A DNA stretch of 25,760 nucleotides from UMGS1663 sp963558185 (GTDB taxonomy: Bacteria > Bacillota > Clostridia > TANB77 > CAG-508), in NCBI GenBank assembly GCA_963558185.1, contig CAUWFE010000021.1:1-25760 (forward strand). Direction: 5' to 3'. Within the stretch, counting starts at the first letter, position 1. Each line of letters starts with the position of its first letter. Made by a program: the position numbers and the translations under genes. Shown piece by piece: positions 1 to 8,352 of the stretch. Below the pieces are notes generated by a model. It saw nothing but the letters and a program-made list of their open reading frames with translations. It did no database searches and was not told the origin of the DNA.

Positions 1-26
1 TTTTTATGTTAGTTGCACTAATAATC

Positions 27-441
27 CTATTTATCTGCTGCTAAGTCTTCTTGTAAATTAGCTATAGGATCTCCTTTTGCCGCAATATATGCTGCTGTAA
101 ATGGTGTTCCTGCTGCTGACTGAGGATATACATCTACACCATGATCTGTATAATATGCTCCTAATCCTGCTTTTTCTAAATCTTCTGGACAAACATTTTT
201 AGTAAGTTGGTGTACTATAGTTCCTACCATTTCAAGATGGGCTAATTCCTCTGTTCCTATATCATTTAAAATTGCTTTTGCATTTTGATCTGGCATTCCA
301 AATCTTTGTGATAAATATCTTAGTGATGCTGCAAGTTCTCCATCTGGTCCGCCCATACTGAGATATTATAAATTTTGCAAGTCTTGGATTTGCACATTTT
401 ATATTAATTGGATATTGTAATACTTTGTTATATGTCCACAT
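27..441 (-). pseudogene. cotJC: CotJC manganese-catalase-family spore coat protein, frameshifted and truncated
   Basis: CotJC is a spore-coat member of the manganese catalase family. Reading from an ATG at 439-441 with a near-perfect ribosome binding site (AAAGGAGTGA) gives MWTYNKVLQYPIN..., a typical CotJC N-terminus. The frame breaks at a G run (352-354): seven bases separate the Tyr codon from the Pro codon where six are expected. The body then continues from 356 (GGPDGELAASLRYL..., DIGTEELAHLEM with the Glu and His metal ligands, AAGTPFTAAYI, KGDPIANL). It stops at 27-29, about 50 residues short of family length, so the C-terminal Glu/His metal ligands are missing. The 26 bases beyond the stop give no convincing continuation in any frame. 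Its original promoter lies upstream of cotJA, now 9 kb away. A base-call error could explain the single frameshift but not the early stop. Confidence 0.85.
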
Positions 442-458
442 TAAAAATCACTCCTTTC

Positions 459-463
459 CCAAG
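459..463. other. Left attachment-site core of the integrated element, cotJC side
   Basis: On minus the junction reads GGGTGGCCTTGGGAAAGGAG. From TGG onward it encodes W-P-W-E-R-S-D-F-stop, with the stop (TAATG) overlapping the cotJC start. This is the expected C-terminus of CotJB, now detached from its gene. The stretch CTTGG (minus) recurs at 9119-9123 inside the present cotJB. It is taken as the crossover core; the exact two-base crossover cannot be fixed from one copy. Confidence 0.75.
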
Positions 464-501
464 GCCACCCTTAGTATAGAAAAGGAGTATTTCGTTTATA
501 T

Positions 502-2097
502 TTAATAATTAGGTACACTAAAATTATATGATATGCTCTTAACTTTTTTATTTTCTATTACGATTTTATCTATTAATTTTAACAAAATTGTTCTATTTAT
601 TTTATCATCCTCTTTAAATTCTAATGCATTCTTAACATATTTTTCTATCTCGTCATCACTAATTTTTCTATTAAATTGTTCATTTTTCTTCTTTATATCC
701 TCTAATATTATAACTAATTCATTTTTCTTTTCATCTAATTCTTTGAACATTTCTATTAGCAATTCTGTAGAAATAATATTATTTAATTTGTCTTTATATA
801 TACTTTTCTTTTGTTCTTGTAACATATTAATCTGCTTCTCAATTTCTTTTGTATTATCTTTTATTTTAATTTGTTTTATTTTATAATTTAACTTCTTAAA
901 ATCTAAATATTTTTTAATATTCTTTCTTATATTATCTATGACTATAGATATTAATTCCTCTTCTTTTAGGTATTGAATATTATTACAGAATTTTGAACCA
1001 GTTTTTTTATAACTACTACACACACATCTGAAATCTTTTCCATGATTTTTAGTATATGTGACTTTTCCTCCACAACTACAATATACTAGACCTCTTAATA
1101 TATGTGTATATTTTGAATTACTGTATGTCCACTCATTTGATTTTTTATCTAACATTTTCTGTACAATGTAAAATGTATCATTATCTATTATTGGTTCATG
1201 GTTATTATTAACAATAATATATTGAGATGGATCTACCATCATACTCTTATTTATCTTATAATTAATTTTAGCATGTTTATGTTGTACTAAATCGCCTATG
1301 TATGTTCTATCTCTTAAAATTTTACTAATTGTACAATTTGACCAAAGATATGTACTTTTATTTGGATTTTTATAATTTGTAGTCTCTTCTTTATACTTCA
1401 AAGGTGTAGATATATTATTATCATTAAGATAATCACATATTTGTTTTTTAGATTTTCCTGATTTATACATATTAAAAATCTTTATCACTATCCCTGATAC
1501 CCTTTTATCAATTATAACCTTATTTTTATTCTCTGGATCCTTCATATATCCATATGGTTGAAATGCTTTTATACTCTCTCCATTAATTGCTTTATTCATT
1601 AAAATTGTTTTAACTTTTTTTGATGTATCTTTTGCATACATGTCATTAAAAACTGCTTTAAATGGCGTTATATCATTATTTGTATTATTAAAATCAAAAG
1701 TATCAATATTGTCTGTAATAGCTATATATCTAATATTTTTAGCTGGAAAATATTTTTCAATATAATAACCAGTTTCTATATAGTCTCTTCCTAATCTTGA
1801 TAAATCTTTTGTCACTATCATATTAATTTCTTTATTTTCTATATCAGAAATCATATCTTTAAATCCTGGTCTATCAAAATTTGTTCCACTAAATCCATCA
1901 TCTTTATATATTCTCTTTATTCTCCATCCATGTGAATTTATAAAATTTGTAAGAAATTTTAATTGATTTTCAATACTTTCAGATTGTTTATGAAGATGCT
2001 CTTTTTCATCCTCTCTTGAAAGCCTACAATATAATCCTATGTTCCAATTTATATTTTTAGCTGAGTAATCTATATAATTGTTATACAATTCATACAT
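502..2097 (-). CDS. Large serine recombinase, TnpX/TndX-like
   Basis: Site-specific integrase/excisionase of 531 residues. The N-terminal resolvase domain has GLYCRLSREDEKE with the likely nucleophile Ser27, then SESIENQ, DDGFSGTNFDRPGF and VTKDLSRLGRDYIETGYYIE. The recombinase domain (about 190-330) has AFQPYGYM and ILRDRTYIGDLV. A zinc ribbon follows (YCSCGGKV... FRCVC... FCNN), then a Lys/Glu-rich coiled coil (about 420-500), as in full-length members of the family. The start is set by AAGGAAGGAG five bases upstream. It lies 38 bases from the left attachment core and is transcribed toward it. It appears intact, so it could integrate or excise the element. Very AT-rich codons match the surroundings. 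Confidence 0.93.
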   Translation of the reverse strand: MYELYNNYIDYSAKNINWNIGLYCRLSREDEKEHLHKQSESIENQLKFLTNFINSHGWRIKRIYKDDGFSGTNFDRPGFKDMISDIENKEINMIVTKDLSRLGRDYIETGYYIEKYFPAKNIRYIAITDNIDTFDFNNTNNDITPFKAVFNDMYAKDTSKKVKTILMNKAINGESIKAFQPYGYMKDPENKNKVIIDKRVSGIVIKIFNMYKSGKSKKQICDYLNDNNISTPLKYKEETTNYKNPNKSTYLWSNCTISKILRDRTYIGDLVQHKHAKINYKINKSMMVDPSQYIIVNNNHEPIIDNDTFYIVQKMLDKKSNEWTYSNSKYTHILRGLVYCSCGGKVTYTKNHGKDFRCVCSSYKKTGSKFCNNIQYLKEEELISIVIDNIRKNIKKYLDFKKLNYKIKQIKIKDNTKEIEKQINMLQEQKKSIYKDKLNNIISTELLIEMFKELDEKKNELVIILEDIKKKNEQFNRKISDDEIEKYVKNALEFKEDDKINRTILLKLIDKIVIENKKVKSISYNFSVPNY

Positions 2098-2149
2098 TTT
2101 TTCTCCTTCCTTTATATAAATAACATTTGAAATTACTATTTTATTTATA

Positions 2150-2272
2150 TTATACTTCTTTATTGGTGCATTTTGAAATTATAATCTCTATATTTTCATC
2201 TATCCATTCTTGCACTAAAGTTGTTAATTCCTTTTCTTCTTTTGCATATATTTCTATAATTTCTTTATCTAT
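2150..2272 (-). CDS. Possible 40-residue protein with a non-standard AUA start
   Basis: A strong ribosome binding site (AGAGGTGAT) lies four bases before ATA, which opens a 40-codon frame that reads like real protein: it begins (I)DKEIIEIYAKEEKELTTLV, continues EWIDENIEIIISK and ends in Val. It would be a charged, mostly helical peptide. A stop lies directly before the ATA in the same frame, so no longer gene is possible. Either the start was ATG and has mutated, or AUA is used weakly. It sits 52 bases upstream of the recombinase gene and could be translated from the same mRNA. Function unknown; a small recombination accessory factor is only a guess from position. Confidence 0.35.
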   Translation of the reverse strand: MDKEIIEIYAKEEKELTTLVQEWIDENIEIIISKCTNKEV

Positions 2273-2357
2273 TTAAATCACCTCTATAAACTATATGATT
2301 TAAATGCATTTCAAGTACAAATTTTATAAAATAATTTTTCTTAATGTACATATAAAA

Positions 2358-2392
2358 AAATATTCTATATTTATAAAAAACATAGAATATTT
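2358..2392 (-). terminator. Rho-independent terminator after the cohesin gene
   Basis: A perfect 11-bp stem (AAATATTCTAT / ATAGAATATTT) with a 13-base loop is followed on minus by a T run. It starts eight bases after the stop of the cohesin gene. Confidence 0.8.
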
Positions 2393-2399
2393 ATAACTG

Positions 2400-3224
2400 T
2401 TATTTTCTTTTTCTATTTAATATTAAAATTATAGTAGATATTATTAAAAATACAATTGCAGCAATTATAATATATTTTACTAAGCTTTCTCCTGTTTGTG
2501 GTAATTTTCCTTGTGCCATATTATCTATGTTATTGTTTACACCATTTATTGTATTTGTATTATTTCCACTTTCTGAATTTCCACCATTTTCTGTATTTGT
2601 ATTATTTCCACTTTCTGAATTTCCACCATTTTCTGTATTTGTATTGTTTCCACTTCCTGAATTTCCACCATTTTCTGTATTTGTATTATTTCCACTTCCT
2701 GAATTTCCATTATTTTCTGTATTTGTATTGTTTCCATTTTCTGAATTTCCATTATTTTCATTTTGCTCATTACTTGTATTTATAACTATACTACATTCAT
2801 TTAAAGATACTTCTTCATCTTTAGATGTTGCTCCTGTTAATTCTGATACTGTAATTTTAGTATTTCCCTTCACTTTTTCATTAATCTTAAATGTAAATTT
2901 TATAGTTTCAACTGGTTCTTTTACAGTTTCTGAACTTATTAATAATGTAAATTTTCCACTTTCCTTATTGTATGAAGGTTCTTGCCATTCTTCACTAGCT
3001 TTTTTTATATCTACAAGTTCTAACTTAGATTTATCATATTCTATTTTCCCTGTCAAAGCATCTATTCCATCTTCTATTTTAGGCAAACTTAATGTTACCA
3101 CTATTATTTTGTCTTCTCTTTTCTCTAAACTTAAAGTTACTTCACTACTTGATGCATTTACAATTAAATAATTAGAAAATAATACACAAATTGCAATTAC
3201 TAAAATTATTTTCTTTTTCATCAT
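2400..3224 (-). CDS. Cell-wall-anchored single-cohesin protein (LPXTG)
   Basis: A surface receptor for dockerin-bearing proteins. From the ATG after GGAGG the protein has 274 residues. Residues 1-25 are a signal peptide (KKKIILVIAICVLFSNYLIV, cleavage near VNA-SS). About 26-148 is a cohesin-like beta-sandwich: the pattern TLSLPKIEDGIDALTGKIEYD, KLELVDIKKA, FTLLISSE, IKFTFKINEKVKG and ITVSELTGAT matches cohesin strands. About 150-230 is an Asn/Gly/Ser/Thr spacer made of 14-residue repeats. The C-terminus is LPQTGE, a hydrophobic segment and NRKRK, a sortase substrate. It follows the dockerin gene by about 50 bases on the same strand, so the pair is very likely one operon. One cohesin plus a wall anchor resembles anchoring scaffoldins of the Ruminococcus ScaE kind. 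A TTG four codons upstream is less likely because it overlaps the ribosome binding site. No sortase gene is in the window. Confidence 0.85.
   Translation of the reverse strand: MMKKKIILVIAICVLFSNYLIVNASSSEVTLSLEKREDKIIVVTLSLPKIEDGIDALTGKIEYDKSKLELVDIKKASEEWQEPSYNKESGKFTLLISSETVKEPVETIKFTFKINEKVKGNTKITVSELTGATSKDEEVSLNECSIVINTSNEQNENNGNSENGNNTNTENNGNSGSGNNTNTENGGNSGSGNNTNTENGGNSESGNNTNTENGGNSESGNNTNTINGVNNNIDNMAQGKLPQTGESLVKYIIIAAIVFLIISTIILILNRKRK
2551..2760 (-). repeat. Five tandem 42-bp repeats coding the wall-spacer region
   Basis: Units begin at 2551, 2593, 2635, 2677 and 2719, exactly 42 bases apart with a few substitutions. Each encodes 14 residues of the type GNNTNTENGGNSES. They form the flexible spacer between cohesin and wall anchor. 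Because 42 is a multiple of three, gain or loss of units keeps the frame and changes only the spacer length. Confidence 0.95.
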
Positions 3225-3274
3225 TTTTTCCTCCAATTTTTATTTAAACTTTAACTATATATTTTTTTATTATT

Positions 3275-6200
3275 CTACTTTATTATTTTTTTATTTAAAA
3301 TAGATAAATCTAAAATACTAATTTTACCATCTTCATTTACATCTGCCGCTAATTGCTTAAATTCATCTTCAATTATTGATGATTCGATTAAATGCTTATT
3401 TATCATAGATAAATCTACTATATCTATATTTCCATTACCATTAATATCACTATTTACAACTAAAGTATAGCTAACTTCATCATTAAGTATCATTGTACTT
3501 CCTGTAGATATAATATCCACCTGTTTTCCATCTTTTAATATTTTTATACTTTTTGCATTTGTTTGTATATTAGACATAAATTCATTTATTGTTGTATTTG
3601 CTTCAATACTTGATATTATATTTTCTTTTATTTGATAAATATTTGTTTTTACATATAATTCTTCCTCTTGAGTATCCTCATTATTTTCTATCCAAGTTAC
3701 TACTGCTTTTACATAACCAATATTTCCTGCTTGATCTTGTATTTCAAATATAAATTCTCCATTTTCAACAAAAGTATGGCTTCCATCTTCATCTGCATTT
3801 AATATAGTTACATTTTCCTCTGAAAAATCCTTTAATGTTGCTTTTACTACAAATTTAGTTGTTTCTGTAATATCATATTGTACTGTTGCTGTTGGTGCCT
3901 CTTTATCTATCCAATTTACTTCTGCTTTAATTGTCTTTTCTTTATTATTTATATCTCTATATTTAAATATATACTCTCCGTTATTTTTAAATATATGTGT
4001 TGTATCTCCAATGGCGGTAAATCCTGCTGGAAGTTGAAGAGTTGCAATAACATCTTTATTTGTTAAAGAATTAATAGAATATTCAATTACTGGCTCTTTA
4101 TATTCCTTGGTTAAATCTTCATAATAATTAAATCTTTTTCCACTTACATACTTATTTGGACCTTCTGCATTTCCATATGTTTCATTCGCTTCTATTTTTA
4201 CATATTTAGCCGGCATAGATTCTGATAATTTAATTACTTTTCTATTTTCATCATTTGCAAGATTTGTATTTTCTGCTACTAATTTCCATTCTTCTCCATC
4301 TAAGCTAACATATATTTTAGCAGATTTTATTCTTCCATTTAGTCCTGCAGGATCATATGTTATTTGTGATAAATATTTTACTTTATCAAAGCTAACAATA
4401 TAAGATTTATCATCAGCTATTTGTCCATATTTTGTATGCCATGAGGTAAATGGGCTAGCATCAATCATATTTTCGGGTGCATATCCATTTTGAGAAATTC
4501 CTGCTGAAACAAACTTTATATTTTTTATACTTACATACTTATTTGTTTCAGGATTTGTATCTTTTGTAAATTCAAAATCCATAATATTACCATTTAAATA
4601 TGTACCATATGCTTTATATCTTACTTTAACAGTTTGTGTTTCACTAAATTTAATATTGTTATTATAATCTTGCCAATTTTTTCCTTCATCTATGCTATAT
4701 TCTAAATTATTTGTTTTTCCTACAAAAATATCTTCTTCATCATTTATAGTAAGAGAATCTAAAGAAACATTTTCTCCATTAAGAATATCAATTGTAAATA
4801 TTTCATTTGAACCAGAAATTTTTACTTTTATATCATTTTCAGCAGTTATATTATTTAATTGCTCTTTTGAAAGCATAATTTGATGTTCTAATGTAGCTTG
4901 CCAACTTTTTCCTCCATCTAAACTATATTGAATTTGAAAATCATAATCATCATATTTTGAATTAATTACAATTTTCCCTGCATTATCCCCATCAAACGAA
5001 AATGATGCTAAATCTACTTTATTACTTCCAATTAATGCATTTGCTATTTCTTTGCAAGCATTTGCTTGTAAACTTTCTTTATCAGTTGCTTTTGTAGCCT
5101 TATTTAGTGCTGCTGTTTTTAATATATCTATCTCAACTATATCATCATTATTTAAATATGGTTCTATAATTTTTAATAAATCTACCATTGCCATTGGATA
5201 ATATGTATATACATCAATAATTTTTTTTGCTAATTGCTTCCAATCTTCACTTGTTTTATTTTCTTGATTTTTATAAACATTAATCATATTATCATATGTA
5301 TCTAAATTTATATCCAACTTTTCTAAAGATTTATTATAAATCTCTTCTTTTTTATTTAATTCTTCATATGAATTAGCAATCAAATTATAGTAAAAAGACT
5401 CTTGATAATTATCATAATTATTTAATGCTGCCTGTCCTAACAATTGATATCCTGCATTGTTTCCTACCTGTGTATTATTCATATGCATATTTGTAAAATA
5501 TTTATTATTCCAATTAAATAATAGTCTGTAGCGGTTTCCTCCATACCATGTAGTACAGCTTTGTCCCCATCCTGAAATATTATTTCCTATATTCCATATT
5601 CCATTTCCATTAATATCTTCACTATATGTTAAATATGCTTCATGTCCTGGTTGATATACTCCTACTGTTGGAATCCCATGTACTTTATGTAAGTTTTGAC
5701 CTAGTCTTGAAATATTCCAACAAATTCCACCTGCTTCCATTACCATCCATGTTCTTGGAGTTTTAGTTCCATCTTCATTCAATCCATATGGTATGTTATA
5801 TTCACTTAACTTATATTTATTATTATAGTTTTCATAATTATTTTGGTCATATAATTTATCCTGATTATAGTTAGGAGAAACATATGGCATATAACTATAT
5901 GGATTTAAACGTTGATTTAAATTATCTGGATATTTAAATTGTGAATATCCTCGTAACCACTCTGTTTCACTATTATCAATAGAATCATTCATAACAAATC
6001 TAATTAATTCCATACTATAATTTTTAAATTCTTCTTTGTTTGGAAATAAATTATCATCATATAACTTTTTCATAATCCTATATCTTTCAGAAATATCATA
6101 AGAAGCTTCTGGAGAATTAAATCTTAGTGGAGATACAATTTTGTCTGTACTATAAGAAATTGCTAAAGCAATTAACATTTTTTTATATACAAGGCCATTT

Positions 6201-7114
6201 TCTTTATCATTTAAAATATCTTTATAATTTTTATATAATATCTTTAAAGAATTTAAACACTTTAAACTATCTCCTATATTCCCTGTTTCTATAAATAACT
6301 GTAAAGCATTCTCATCATTTAAAAGCCAATCAATTGCCTCTTTCATATCTCCTGTTGTGTCATCTTTTATACTATTTTGTAATGTCCAATATCCAATTCT
6401 ATTAACAAATTCTCTTTTTAAAACTAAATCTAAATGATTTTCATAATTTTCCTCTGGTGTATTTTTTGAAAGTAATTCATCATAATAAGAAATTTTTTGT
6501 ATCCCTTGATACAATTCTGAAGAAATATCATAATCTTCTTTTACAATTCTTGCATCTGCATAAACAGAATGGTCATTTGCATTTGCTCCATTTTTATCAG
6601 ATGATAATCTCAAATATTTATAATTTTCAATATTAATATCAACTTCTAGTGCATTTTGGCTAGAAGTAATTGGGTCTGACTTGTAAAGTTCTATCCATTC
6701 TATTCCGTCATTAGAAGCTGTTATTTTAAAACAAACTTCTCCTTTTCCGTTCATTGAACTATCTATACCAAGCTTTGCTACAAAACGTGTATATATATCT
6801 GAATATTCAGATATATCATAAGTAAGTTGTGATGATGCATGTGCCCCCATTCCTTTAGTGAAATAAACTCTTGTCCCATCAATTAACAAGCTAATTATTC
6901 CACCGTCTATGTTTTTATCTTTCATTATATTTCCATAGCCAACATATGACCAATTATTTTCAGTTATATAGTCTAAATCTGAAATATAATAATAGTTGTT
7001 TTGTTCTACATTATTTTTAATTTGTTCAACTGCACTAGACACAGTTGGAAATGTTATTTGAACTATCATAAATATTGCTAATATAGCACTTAAAGTCTTT
7101 ATCCTTTTTTTCAT
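3275..7114 (-). CDS. Secreted NPCBM / transglutaminase-like / F5-8C protein with C-terminal dockerin
   Basis: 1279 residues. A signal peptide (1-28, ending TVSSA) is followed by an NPCBM/NEW2-type carbohydrate-binding domain (about 41-192; YFTKGMGAHASSQLTYD, FKITASNDG). A helical region (about 195-400) leads to a transglutaminase-like core (about 440-565) with EAGGICWNISR (Cys465) and HGIPTVGVYQPGHEAYLTY (His491). The usual acidic third residue seems replaced: WNIGNN. Then come a helical linker, two short sandwich repeats, an F5/8C discoidin-like domain (about 860-1010; SPFTSWHTKYG), two Ig-like repeats each holding a conserved EVNWI/VVTWI segment, and a dockerin (about 1220-1279) with duplicated calcium loops DINGNGNIDIVD and DVNEDGKISILD. 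This suggests a glycan-directed surface protein acting on glycoprotein or peptide; the substrate is unknown. The dockerin should bind the cohesin encoded next. The start has AGAAAGGATTG upstream. Confidence 0.88.
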   Translation of the reverse strand: MKKRIKTLSAILAIFMIVQITFPTVSSAVEQIKNNVEQNNYYYISDLDYITENNWSYVGYGNIMKDKNIDGGIISLLIDGTRVYFTKGMGAHASSQLTYDISEYSDIYTRFVAKLGIDSSMNGKGEVCFKITASNDGIEWIELYKSDPITSSQNALEVDINIENYKYLRLSSDKNGANANDHSVYADARIVKEDYDISSELYQGIQKISYYDELLSKNTPEENYENHLDLVLKREFVNRIGYWTLQNSIKDDTTGDMKEAIDWLLNDENALQLFIETGNIGDSLKCLNSLKILYKNYKDILNDKENGLVYKKMLIALAISYSTDKIVSPLRFNSPEASYDISERYRIMKKLYDDNLFPNKEEFKNYSMELIRFVMNDSIDNSETEWLRGYSQFKYPDNLNQRLNPYSYMPYVSPNYNQDKLYDQNNYENYNNKYKLSEYNIPYGLNEDGTKTPRTWMVMEAGGICWNISRLGQNLHKVHGIPTVGVYQPGHEAYLTYSEDINGNGIWNIGNNISGWGQSCTTWYGGNRYRLLFNWNNKYFTNMHMNNTQVGNNAGYQLLGQAALNNYDNYQESFYYNLIANSYEELNKKEEIYNKSLEKLDINLDTYDNMINVYKNQENKTSEDWKQLAKKIIDVYTYYPMAMVDLLKIIEPYLNNDDIVEIDILKTAALNKATKATDKESLQANACKEIANALIGSNKVDLASFSFDGDNAGKIVINSKYDDYDFQIQYSLDGGKSWQATLEHQIMLSKEQLNNITAENDIKVKISGSNEIFTIDILNGENVSLDSLTINDEEDIFVGKTNNLEYSIDEGKNWQDYNNNIKFSETQTVKVRYKAYGTYLNGNIMDFEFTKDTNPETNKYVSIKNIKFVSAGISQNGYAPENMIDASPFTSWHTKYGQIADDKSYIVSFDKVKYLSQITYDPAGLNGRIKSAKIYVSLDGEEWKLVAENTNLANDENRKVIKLSESMPAKYVKIEANETYGNAEGPNKYVSGKRFNYYEDLTKEYKEPVIEYSINSLTNKDVIATLQLPAGFTAIGDTTHIFKNNGEYIFKYRDINNKEKTIKAEVNWIDKEAPTATVQYDITETTKFVVKATLKDFSEENVTILNADEDGSHTFVENGEFIFEIQDQAGNIGYVKAVVTWIENNEDTQEEELYVKTNIYQIKENIISSIEANTTINEFMSNIQTNAKSIKILKDGKQVDIISTGSTMILNDEVSYTLVVNSDINGNGNIDIVDLSMINKHLIESSIIEDEFKQLAADVNEDGKISILDLSILNKKIIK

Positions 7115-7152
7115 TTATTTTTCAATCCTTTCTCATATAATTGCAAAAATAT

Positions 7153-7176
7153 AAAGCCTATCTATATAATAGCTTT
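7153..7176 (-). promoter_or_regulatory. Hairpin with T-rich tail in the dockerin mRNA leader
   Basis: AAAG plus CTAT pairs with ATAG plus CTTT around a six-base AT loop, with one bulged base. On minus it is followed by ATATTTTT. It lies between the promoter and the dockerin start, so it could be a weak attenuator. The stem is only eight pairs and AT-rich, so confidence is low. Confidence 0.3.
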
Positions 7177-7215
7177 AACAAGTTTTCTTATAATGTTCAT
7201 ATATTTACATAATAT

Positions 7216-7244
7216 ATATTAACATATAATGTATTATTTGTCAA
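7216..7244 (-). promoter_or_regulatory. Promoter of the dockerin-cohesin operon
   Basis: On minus, TTGACA (7239-7244) and TAATAT (7216-7221) are separated by 17 bases, a near-consensus vegetative promoter about 100 bases upstream of the dockerin gene. The operon therefore does not depend on the cotJ promoter. Confidence 0.7.
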
Positions 7245-7355
7245 TTTATGTGATTTTTTAATATTATTTTACTTTTTTGTTATTATCTAATATCCATATT
7301 TAGCTTTTATAATCCTTAACTGAATTATATCTAATATTTCATAATGAAAATGAAC

Positions 7356-7389
7356 CACAATTATTAAATTTTTTTGTCTAATAATTGTG
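7356..7389 (-). terminator. Hairpin after the TasA-like genes
   Basis: A perfect 11-bp stem (CACAATTATTA / TAATAATTGTG) with a 12-base loop lies 37 bases past the last TasA-like stop. The following T tract on minus is weak, so it may end transcription only partly. It separates the decayed cluster from the dockerin operon. Confidence 0.5.
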
Positions 7390-7425
7390 ATTTACTACAT
7401 TTCTTTATCTTTTATTATTTTAGTT

Positions 7426-8110
7426 CTATAATAAAGTTAGTGTTCCATTTTCGTCTACACTTACTTTAACTCCCCATGCAGTTTCTATTGCTTCAGGTGC
7501 ACTATGTGTTTGTACAGCATTTACTTCTACATCAATATGAAATGAAGAATCATCATATTTATTAGCTATAGTTATATTATTACCATTTTTTATTACTTCA
7601 TATTCTCTTTGTATACTTGGATCAATTTTAATTGAATCCATAAATGGTGGACTTTCTTTTCCTCTTTCTAAAACATGTCTATAATATAAAATCACTCTTG
7701 CATCTGTAGTTGCATTGTTGTCTATTATCCATCCATTATCTGTTAAAATACCCAATTGTATTGTAGCTAGATTTAAATTAGTACCACCTTTACCCCAACT
7801 TTTTGTTATTATCACTCTCACATATTCATCGATACTTCCTGAATTATATACAGCCATTTCTTCTTTATATTTTTTTCCTATTCTAAAATTTTTATCATTA
7901 CCGTGGAATTTCAGTTAATATCATTTTATTAACTTCATTCCAACTATCTCCATCATAACTTCTATCTGCAACAATCTTTCCATTTTCTAATATAGATACA
8001 CTTATACTTGAAACTGGATCAACTGCTTTTGAAATATTGCACTTACTTAATGTTATTAAAAATATCATTAATATTATAATTATTATTGCTAATAAATTTT
8101 TTAAAAATCT
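7426..8110 (-). pseudogene. TasA/camelysin-like secreted protein, start lost and frameshifted
   Basis: Two overlapping frames make one protein. The first (8110-7898) has no start codon. It reads KNLLAIIIIILMIFLI then TLSKCNISKAVDPV, looking like a signal segment, and continues ENGKIVADRSYDGDSW to a stop after EIPR. A one-base shift at about 7903-7912 restores FHGNDKNFRIGKKYKEEM, which runs into the second frame: AVYNSGSIDEYVRVIITKSWG, YYRHVLERGKESPPF, FHIDVEVNAVQTH, EAIETAWGV. The motif N-x-G-x-x-D-x-YVRV and the ending AVQTHSAPEAIETAWGV are typical of TasA/CalY-type and SipW-dependent fibre proteins. An intact gene would give about 215 residues. The 143-residue open part begins at 7857 but has no signal peptide, so it is unlikely to be exported. 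Confidence 0.65.
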
Positions 8111-8336
8111 TTATTCTAACTGCACATTCAGTTTCTCCAGCATTAATTGCTTTAAAATATTTAGTAGTATTTTCTTGGCGTTTTTCTATTGTTCCTTCTG
8201 GTGCTTTTAATGATATTCTAACTTGTCCTTCTGTAGTTGCATAACTTGTAAACACTGCTACCACTACACCTGTTAATAATACTATTATTAATATTGTAAA
8301 AAATATAATAATACTAATTTTAGTTTTTCGTTTCAT
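8043..8336 (-). pseudogene. Truncated TasA-like protein (97 residues)
   Basis: The start is preceded by AAGGGAGAAATAG. The N-terminus (MKRKTKISIIIFFTILIIV...) is one hydrophobic segment ending GVVVAVFTSYA, like a SipW-type signal sequence. It is followed by TTEGQVRISLKAPEGTIE and YFKAINAGETECAVRIKIF, the N-x-G-x-T-x-x-AVR strand of the TasA/camelysin fold. After RIKIF the product turns into an Asn/Ile-rich tail (NNNYNINDIFNNIK) and ends. The normal C-terminal half is absent. The tail region read one frame over is the start of the next TasA-like gene, so a deletion probably fused the two. It might still yield a short exported product. Confidence 0.55.
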
Positions 8337-8352
8337 ATTCTATTTCTCCCTT

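Noticed and set aside
2551..2760. Repeat array as a CRISPR
   Set aside because: There are no unique spacers. The units abut and encode an in-frame protein spacer.
2498..3171. Long open frames on the other strand and in other frames across the cohesin gene
   Set aside because: The 42-bp repeat opens every frame periodically. Their translations are repeats of Phe/Leu/Tyr without starts or ribosome binding sites.
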